This document shows positions 6,423 through 11,198 of a stretch of DNA of 11,198 bases, piece after piece; position 1 is the stretch's first letter, and each line of letters opens with the position of its first letter. Location: NCBI GenBank assembly GCA_031289325.1, contig JAITPS010000088.1, positions 1 to 11,198 of the forward strand, read 5' to 3'. The stretch comes from Candidatus Methanovirga meridionalis (GTDB taxonomy: Archaea; Methanobacteriota; Methanobacteria; Methanobacteriales; Methanobacteriaceae). The notes under the pieces were generated by a model, which saw only the letters and a list, made by a program, of their open reading frames with translations, did no database searches and was not told where the DNA came from. The position numbers and the translations under genes were made by a program.

Positions 6423-7415
6423 CTAAAGTAAAAATTCATAAATAAAATTAATTAATCCTTCAATTTTATCTTTTTCTTTAATAATGAATTCATATACATA
6501 CATATTTTTCCTTTTTGTTTCAATAACATTTTCGTTTGTTTCTATTTTATCATTAGTTCTAATAGCTACTGAAATAAAATCGTCTTTAATAGTTATTGAA
6601 GCAAAAAATGCATCATCATAATAAAAATGTGCATCTTTGTTACTTATTTTATAATTAATAGAATCATCAATATCCAGTATTTTCTTTTTTATTTCAAAAT
6701 ATTTATTTATTAATTCTTCTTTTTTATAAGTAAAAATAGCTATTTCATCATGATCTATTTTATTTACACTACTATTTTTCATCATAGCGAGAGATTTTTT
6801 AGGTTTTGAAACAAACTTAAGTTTAGTTCCTCCTTCTTCAAATATTTCATTTCTTAATGGTCCAATACCCTTAGTTTGTATTGCATTTAAAATAAGATTC
6901 GCTAATTCATCTTTTATTTCTGATGGAATATCATCATGATCCATATTATCTAAATCAACTTTAAAAAGATGTTCCTTTATATTACCATCAAACTCTCTTT
7001 CTTCTTCATTCATGAGAAATTTATCATCAACAATTGAATCTTCATAATCATCTGAAAGTTTTTCCTCATCCCACTTTTCGAATAAGGATTCAATAGCTTC
7101 TATTTCATTTTCTGATTCTTTATAATCTATAAATTCACATATTAACTCTTTAATTGTGATAAAAATTATTTTAACATAAGTAATTTCCTCAACTTTATCA
7201 TAAATTCTTCCAGCACTCATTGTACCTTTAACTACTCCTGCACTACTGTTTGCTACATAACCTATTTTTCCAGTGAATGGAATTTCTGCTTTAATAGCTT
7301 CATGGTCATAGGAGTTATTAGGCTCTTTTTTTAGTCGAATGATTTCTCCAAGTTCAAAAGAAGATAAATTTTCATAGTAATCCACTCCTGTAATGGTAAC
7401 ATAATTTTTTTCCAT
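6423..7415 (-). CDS. HIRAN-domain protein with unassigned C-terminus
   Basis: A 330-residue protein. Residues 5-88 form a HIRAN domain, known as a DNA-end or stalled-fork binding module in helicases and as a stand-alone module in prokaryotes: VTITGVDYYENL, then LGEIIRLKKEPNN (22-34), SYDHEAIKAEI (35-45) and KIGYVANSS (50-58). A strongly acidic linker follows (98-170). A middle segment (166-215) includes GIGPLRNEIFEEGG. The C-terminal 100 residues (FFASITIKDDFISVAIRTND, 270-289, then a terminal helix) have an alternating strand pattern that recalls DUF5655/YdhG-like domains, but I cannot be certain. There is no helicase or nuclease motif. The ATG is well supported by GAGGA at 7422-7426, seven bases upstream. 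Upstream lies a 24-bp repeat; downstream is a T-tract. A DNA-binding role is inferred from the HIRAN domain only. Confidence 0.8.
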   Translation of the reverse strand: MEKNYVTITGVDYYENLSSFELGEIIRLKKEPNNSYDHEAIKAEIPFTGKIGYVANSSAGVVKGTMSAGRIYDKVEEITYVKIIFITIKELICEFIDYKESENEIEAIESLFEKWDEEKLSDDYEDSIVDDKFLMNEEEREFDGNIKEHLFKVDLDNMDHDDIPSEIKDELANLILNAIQTKGIGPLRNEIFEEGGTKLKFVSKPKKSLAMMKNSSVNKIDHDEIAIFTYKKEELINKYFEIKKKILDIDDSINYKISNKDAHFYYDDAFFASITIKDDFISVAIRTNDKIETNENVIETKRKNMYVYEFIIKEKDKIEGLINFIYEFLL

Positions 7416-7480
7416 ACTTTTTCCTCAAATAAAAGGTTAATGTTTTTTTAAATAGTAATATTGTTAAATATGATTAGTTT

Positions 7481-7567
7481 TATTAGATTTTCAAAAATAA
7501 TTATTATTAAATTTTCAAAAATAATTGTTATTAAATTTTCTGTTATTAAATTTTCAAAAATGATTAT
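7481..7567. repeat. 24-bp AT tandem repeat, 3.6 copies
   Basis: Units of the form tattaaattttcaaaaataa plus four bases (ttat or ttgt). Copies lie at 7481-7504, 7505-7528, a shortened 15-bp copy at 7529-7543, and 7544-7567. The short copy is missing nine internal bases, as expected from slippage. The repeats sit 66 bp upstream of the HIRAN gene start, where its promoter should be. Nothing else is recognisable between 7416 and 7666. Confidence 0.9.
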
Positions 7568-7666
7568 TGTTCATTATTTATATGATTTATTATAAATTTA
7601 ATTTGAAAAATTTGTTATTTTCAAGTAAAAATCTTGATTTTCTCAATATATAACTCCCAAAATTTT

Positions 7667-8107
7667 TTAATATCCCATGTAATCTGAACCACAACTACAG
7701 GGATGTGCTTTTTTTAATTTTTCATTTTCAATTAAAAAAACATCTGTAATATCAAATTTTTTTATAAGAACCTCTAATAATAAGTACCCTAAAAAACTTG
7801 TATCAACAATAACATCCATAAACTCTTTCCTATCCACTAAATTCTTAACAATAGTCGTGATTTTATTATATATCTCATCCATATCGTTATTTATAGGAAT
7901 TATATTGCTATTAATTGATATATCTTTTAAATCTCCATTAAATTCTATTGGCTCTTCTTTTAAATAAATTATTTCTTTTATTTCATTGGATTTATCTAAG
8001 TTATGCTGATTTAACATATTTAAGCTTTCATTCACTGTATTTTTATTTAAATCAGTAATGTTTGTAAAGATAATCATTTTCTTCAACTCATTTCCATCAT
8101 TTTTCAT
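7667..8107 (-). CDS. Hypothetical protein with C-terminal SEC-C-like PCSCGS motif
   Basis: About 146 residues, no family recognised. From the ATG at 8107 the protein opens MKNDGNELKKMIIFTNITDL, a strand with a charged lead-in, and a mixed alpha/beta pattern follows. A hydrophobic stretch VIVDTSFLGYLLLEVLIKKF lies about 40 residues before the end. The last twelve residues are HPCSCGSDYMGY, which resembles the first half of a SEC-C zinc motif (PCPCGSGKKYK..CC) but ends before the second cysteine pair. Start choice is uncertain: a TTG at 8125 gives six more residues but would be almost leaderless relative to the TATA box at 8149-8156, so 8107 is preferred; an ATG at 8077 is also possible. No clear ribosome binding site is seen. 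It is divergent from lonB across a 600-bp repeat region. It could be a lineage-specific protein. Confidence 0.6.
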   Translation of the reverse strand: MKNDGNELKKMIIFTNITDLNKNTVNESLNMLNQHNLDKSNEIKEIIYLKEEPIEFNGDLKDISINSNIIPINNDMDEIYNKITTIVKNLVDRKEFMDVIVDTSFLGYLLLEVLIKKFDITDVFLIENEKLKKAHPCSCGSDYMGY

Positions 8108-8125
8108 TGATATTTTAATTACCAA

Positions 8126-8720
8126 AATTTACTAAAATACATAAATTATTTATATAGTAAATTATATAGTTTATTATAATTTATAAAAATATATAACTTT
8201 TATTAATATTATCTAAATTTTATTATCTAAATTTTATTATCTAAATTTTATAAATTATTATTAAAAATATATAATTTTTATTAATATTATCTAAATTTTA
8301 TTAATATTATCTAAATTTTATTTTATCTAAATTTTATAAATTATTATTAAAAATATATAATTTTTATCAATATTATCTAAATTTTATTTTATCTAAATAT
8401 TATTAAATATTATTAAAAATGTAATGAAAAGCAAATTTTATAAATTATTATTAAAAATATATAATTTTTATTAATTCTAAATTTTATTTTATCTAAATTT
8501 TATTAAATATTAAAAAATTTTATTAAATATTATTAAAAATATAATGAAAAACAATTTTATAAATTATTATTTAATTTTATAAATAATGAAAATAAATTAT
8601 TTATTTTACATTTTATGATTAAAAAATTCATTTTATGATTAAAAAACTATTATAAAAAAACTATTATAAAAATTATTATATTCAATTATTAAATTTACTA
8701 TTAATTATTTAATTAAAAAT
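8126..8720. repeat. Nested AT-rich repeat region upstream of lonB
   Basis: About 600 bp with no gene, made of nested repeats. A 30-mer starting taaattattattaaaaata occurs at 8251-8280, 8337-8366 and 8451-8480. Short ttatctaaatttta units recur between copies (8205-8500). A roughly 50-bp block starting tattaaatattattaaaaat occurs at 8401 and again at 8521, giving a higher-order 120-bp period. Towards the right, cattttatgattaaaaaa occurs at 8609-8626 and 8629-8646 (20-bp period), and aactattataaaaaa occurs twice with a 15-bp period (from about 8645). Any promoters for the two flanking divergent genes lie at the edges. Confidence 0.85.
8149..8156 (-). promoter_or_regulatory. Candidate TATA box for the 7667-8107 gene
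   Basis: On the minus strand the sequence TATATAAA lies about 42-49 bp upstream of the ATG at 8107. Transcription would start near 8125, giving an 18-nt leader. A second ACTATATA copy lies 12 bp further upstream (8163-8170). Confidence 0.45.
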
Positions 8721-8750
8721 AATCCGAAATAACCCAAAATAGCCCGAAAT
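8721..8750 (+). promoter_or_regulatory. 10-bp phased repeat in lonB promoter/leader
   Basis: Three in-register decamers lie just before the lonB ribosome site: aatccgaaat, aacccaaaat, agcccgaaat. They carry CC/CCC cores in otherwise C-poor DNA, spaced one helical turn apart. With a TATA-like stretch at about 8703-8715, transcription would start within them, so a repressor or activator binding site over the start is plausible. No regulator can be named. Confidence 0.45.
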
Positions 8751-8755
8751 AACTT

Positions 8756-8761
8756 GGAGGT
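8756..8761 (+). promoter_or_regulatory. lonB: Strong ribosome binding site of lonB
   Basis: GGAGGT lies seven bases before the ATG at 8769. This is the best Shine-Dalgarno in the window, and it decides the start. An in-frame TTG at 8754 overlaps the ribosome site itself and is not a credible initiator. Confidence 0.85.
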
Positions 8762-8768
8762 AAATCAA

Positions 8769-10826
8769 ATGGAGAATAATGAAAAACAGATTGAAAATGA
8801 GGACATTAAAAATGAAGATGATAAAAATATAAAAAGTTCAAATGATCCTCAAAATACTAAAACTGTTCTTGAAAGTCAAGAAAGTCAAGATAATAATCAT
8901 GATTATAAGCTTGATAAAAAATGGGATGATGAAGGAGCAATGTTTAACCATAAGAATATTTCAAGTTCTAAAGATATTAATGTACCCCCATTACTTATTA
9001 ATCAAATTATTGGACATGAAGAATCTGTTGAAACTATAAAAAAGGCAGCTAAACAAAGAAGAAATGTGTTACTCATTGGAGAACCTGGGGTTGGAAAATC
9101 AATGTTAGCTAAAGGAATGGCTGAACTTTTACCTCATGAAGTATTGGAAGATATATTGGTCTATCCAAACCAAGATGACAATAATAATCCAATTATTAGT
9201 TATGTTCCAGCAGGTGAAGGCAAAAAAATTGTCATGGCTAATAAATCCATGTTGAAAGGATACGATGAAAAGAAAACTTTTGTTATGGTAATTTTAATTG
9301 GTGGAGTTTTAGTTTTAGGATTTTATTACAACCAACCATTCTATGCTATTATAGCTGCTCTTTTAATAATATTTATATTTATGCAAATAAAACCTCGAAC
9401 CGTTTCACTTTATCCAAAATTATTGGTTGGTAATGAAAATAAAAAATTTGCTCCTTTTATTGATGCTACTGGGGCTCATGCAGGTGCATTACTTGGAGAT
9501 GTAAGACACGACCCTTATCAATCAGGAGGATTAGGTACTCCAGCTCATGAACGTGTGGAAGCAGGAATGATACATAAAGCTAATAAAGGTGTTCTTTACA
9601 TTGATGAAATAGGTACATTGAGTATAAAAACCCAACAAGAATTATTATCTGCAATGCAAGAAAAGAAATATTCAATTACAGGGCAGAGTGAAACAAGCAG
9701 TGGAGCAATGGTAAGAACCCAAGCTGTTCCATGTGATTTCGTTTTAGTTGCATCAGGTAACATTCAAGTTCTTGAAGGAATGCATATTGCTATGCGTTCA
9801 AGAATTAGAGGATACGGTTATGAAGTTTTCATGAAAGATACCATGGATGATAATGAAGAAAACAGGGAAAAATTAGTTCAATTCGTTGCTCAAGAAGTTA
9901 AAAACGATGGTAGAATACCTCATTTTGATGTGGATGCATTAGATGAAATTATACGTGAAGCTAAACGAAGGTCTGGTAAAAAAGATACATTAACCTTAAA
10001 GTTAAGAGATCTTGGTGGTTTAATAAGAGCATCAGGGGATGTTGCTACAGAAGAACAATCCAATATTGTAACTGCAAAACATGTTGAAAATGCTAAAAAA
10101 TTCTCAAGAACCTTAGAACAGCAAATAGCTGATAGATCAATTGCTCAAAGAAAAGATTATGCTGTTTTCAAACCAGAAGGAGGTAAAATTGGTGTTGTTA
10201 ATGGTTTAGCTGTTATTGGAGATAGAAGTGGTTTAGTATCACCAATTGCTGCTGAAGCAGCTCCTTCTCAAAGTAAAAATGAGGGTAAAATAATAGCTAC
10301 TGGTAAACTTGGTGAAATTGCCAGAGAATCAGTTCAAAATGTAAGTGCATTGATTAAGAAAAATACTGGTAGAGATATTTCCCAATATGATATTCATGTT
10401 CAGTTTTTACAAACCTATGATGGTGTTGAAGGAGATAGTGCAAGTGTTTCAATAGCTGCAGCAGTTATATCAGCTATTGAAGAAATACCTCTTGATCAAT
10501 CTGTTGCTTTAACAGGTTCTTTAACTGTAAGAGGAGATGTTCTTCCAATTGGTGGGGCAACAGCTAAAATTGAATCCGCTGCTGAAGCTGGTATGAAAAA
10601 GGTTATAATTCCAAGATCTAACTTAAAAGATGTCATGATTGAAAAGAAATATGAGAATATGGTTGAAATAATACCCGTTGATACTCTTAGTGATGTTTTA
10701 GAAAATATTTTAATAGAAAGCTCTGAAAAAAGCTCTCTAATTAAAAAAATGAAAAAGATTGGTAATGAAATAATTGAAAAAGCACATAATCCATTAAGTG
10801 GTTATAAATCACCTGATAAATCTTAA
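8769..10826 (+). CDS. lonB: Archaeal LonB ATP-dependent membrane protease
   Basis: A 685-residue LonB, the membrane-anchored hexameric Lon of archaea, which degrades damaged and regulatory proteins at the cytoplasmic membrane face. In order: an acidic, low-complexity N-terminus (1-65); AAA+ Walker A GEPGVGKS (104-111); two adjacent transmembrane helices inserted in the AAA+ module (about 171-186 and 190-206); ATGAHAGALLGDVRHDPYQSGG (from 233); Walker B GVLYIDEIG (274-282); sensor-like LVASGN (326-331); MRSRIRGYGYE (342-352); and the C-terminal protease domain with catalytic Ser557 in EGDSASVS and Lys600 in GGATAKIESA. All catalytic residues are intact and the layout is the standard LonB one, with a longer than usual acidic N-terminus. 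It is apparently monocistronic: no gene follows for 370 bp. The start is fixed by GGAGGT at 8756-8761. An adjoining 10-bp repeat may be regulatory. Confidence 0.97.
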   Translation: MENNEKQIENEDIKNEDDKNIKSSNDPQNTKTVLESQESQDNNHDYKLDKKWDDEGAMFNHKNISSSKDINVPPLLINQIIGHEESVETIKKAAKQRRNVLLIGEPGVGKSMLAKGMAELLPHEVLEDILVYPNQDDNNNPIISYVPAGEGKKIVMANKSMLKGYDEKKTFVMVILIGGVLVLGFYYNQPFYAIIAALLIIFIFMQIKPRTVSLYPKLLVGNENKKFAPFIDATGAHAGALLGDVRHDPYQSGGLGTPAHERVEAGMIHKANKGVLYIDEIGTLSIKTQQELLSAMQEKKYSITGQSETSSGAMVRTQAVPCDFVLVASGNIQVLEGMHIAMRSRIRGYGYEVFMKDTMDDNEENREKLVQFVAQEVKNDGRIPHFDVDALDEIIREAKRRSGKKDTLTLKLRDLGGLIRASGDVATEEQSNIVTAKHVENAKKFSRTLEQQIADRSIAQRKDYAVFKPEGGKIGVVNGLAVIGDRSGLVSPIAAEAAPSQSKNEGKIIATGKLGEIARESVQNVSALIKKNTGRDISQYDIHVQFLQTYDGVEGDSASVSIAAAVISAIEEIPLDQSVALTGSLTVRGDVLPIGGATAKIESAAEAGMKKVIIPRSNLKDVMIEKKYENMVEIIPVDTLSDVLENILIESSEKSSLIKKMKKIGNEIIEKAHNPLSGYKSPDKS

Positions 10827-10833
10827 TTAATTA

Positions 10834-10838
10834 TTTTT
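10834..10838 (+). terminator. Candidate T-tract terminator of lonB
   Basis: A run of five T begins eight bases after the lonB stop, within ttaattatttttcattc. It is short for an archaeal terminator; a stronger T7 run lies at 10974-10980, about 150 nt after the stop. Either or both may be used. Confidence 0.3.
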
Positions 10839-10903
10839 CATTCATCCAACCTTTATGAAAGAATTGAACTTCTATTTTCATTTGTATTGATTAAAAAAAA
10901 GGG

Positions 10904-10950
10904 ATATAATCATTATTGGAAAGAAAAAGAAATATAATCATTATTGGAAA
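10904..10950. repeat. 19-bp direct repeat, period 28
   Basis: atataatcattattggaaa occurs at 10904-10922 and 10932-10950. The core ATAATCATTAT is a near-perfect palindrome around a central C, so each copy could bind a dimeric protein. It lies downstream of lonB with no annotated gene to regulate inside the window. Confidence 0.8.
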
Positions 10951-10986
10951 AGTTCTTAAATTTTAAAATATGATTTTTTTATTAAG

Positions 10987-11025
10987 TTATTTAATTTCAA
11001 ATATAAATTATTTAATTTCAAATAT
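10987..11025. repeat. 18-bp direct repeat, period 21
   Basis: ttatttaatttcaaatat occurs at 10987-11004 and 11008-11025, separated by three bases. It is another two-copy example of the intergenic tandem repeats seen throughout the window. Confidence 0.8.
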
Positions 11026-11198
11026 CAGTTTATAAAAATCTATAATTTTAAATTTTAAATTATATAAACATATTTTAATTATAGTGTATGAAATAATGTT
11101 TTTAAGTAATGAGATTTTTTAAATTATGCCATAAGTATTAAATTTTTAATTAAAAAAATTATAATTATTATTTTTAAAAATAAAAAAATAAAAATTAT

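Larger units (their letters stand above)
10827..11198. other. AT-rich noncoding tail after lonB
   Basis: No gene is seen to the window end. Two direct-repeat pairs are present (10904-10950 and 10987-11025). T-tracts at 10834-10838 and 10974-10980 could terminate lonB transcription. A TATA-like tatataaa around 11060 has no following gene within the window. Confidence 0.5.

Noticed and set aside
8754..8768. TTG start for lonB
   Set aside because: The TTG overlaps the GGAGGT ribosome site that serves the ATG at 8769.
8842..9039. 65-codon plus-strand frame inside lonB
   Set aside because: Out-of-frame shadow of the lonB N-terminus; Lys/Leu/Ile-rich with no start signal.

Overview
The window looks like a chromosomal segment of a very AT-rich methanogenic archaeon of the order Methanobacteriales, most likely Methanobrevibacter or a close relative. 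Four things point there: a membrane-anchored archaeal-type LonB protease, a methanogen-type isocitrate/isopropylmalate dehydrogenase, a relative of the archaeosine (TGT/ArcS) enzymes, and TATA-box-like promoters combined with purine-rich ribosome binding sites. The genus is an inference from these families and the base composition; no rRNA or tRNA gene is present to settle it.

Layout. Positions 1-280 are a regular 20-bp minisatellite. Positions 281-1045 are noncoding, with hairpins, a second GG-rich 22-bp repeat and TATA-like boxes. Five genes then run rightward: a nitroreductase-family flavoprotein (1046-1552); a decayed AAA-ATPase-like/PD-(D/E)XK gene (1615-2962) with a damaged Walker A, an apparent internal deletion and a frameshifted C-terminus; a small two-helix membrane protein (2981-3388); and, after a 12-13-bp AT repeat tract, a tight pair made of a DUF89/ARMT1-fold protein (3661-4527) and a degenerate TGT-fold protein (about 4545-5297). 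Three genes run leftward: a beta-decarboxylating dehydrogenase (5301-6305), a HIRAN-domain protein (6423-7415) and an unrecognised small protein ending in a SEC-C-like PCSCGS motif (7667 to about 8107). A 600-bp repeat-filled spacer follows, then lonB on the plus strand (8769-10826) and a noncoding tail to 11198.

How they fit together. The DUF89 and TGT-like genes abut or overlap and are almost certainly one transcript. A DUF89 (damage-control phosphatase fold) protein coupled to a TGT-fold protein that lacks the usual nucleophile and zinc ligands is the best candidate here for an uncharacterised pathway, plausibly linked to 7-deazaguanine or tRNA modification. LonB is a housekeeping membrane protease. 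The dehydrogenase belongs to leucine or coenzyme B (2-oxosuberate) precursor synthesis. The other genes show no evident shared pathway.

The other striking trait is that nearly every long intergenic space holds its own family of short AT-rich tandem repeats (periods 20, 22, 12-13, 24, about 120, 20, 15, 10, 28 and 21 bp). I saw no tRNA, rRNA, CRISPR array, insertion sequence or prophage gene.
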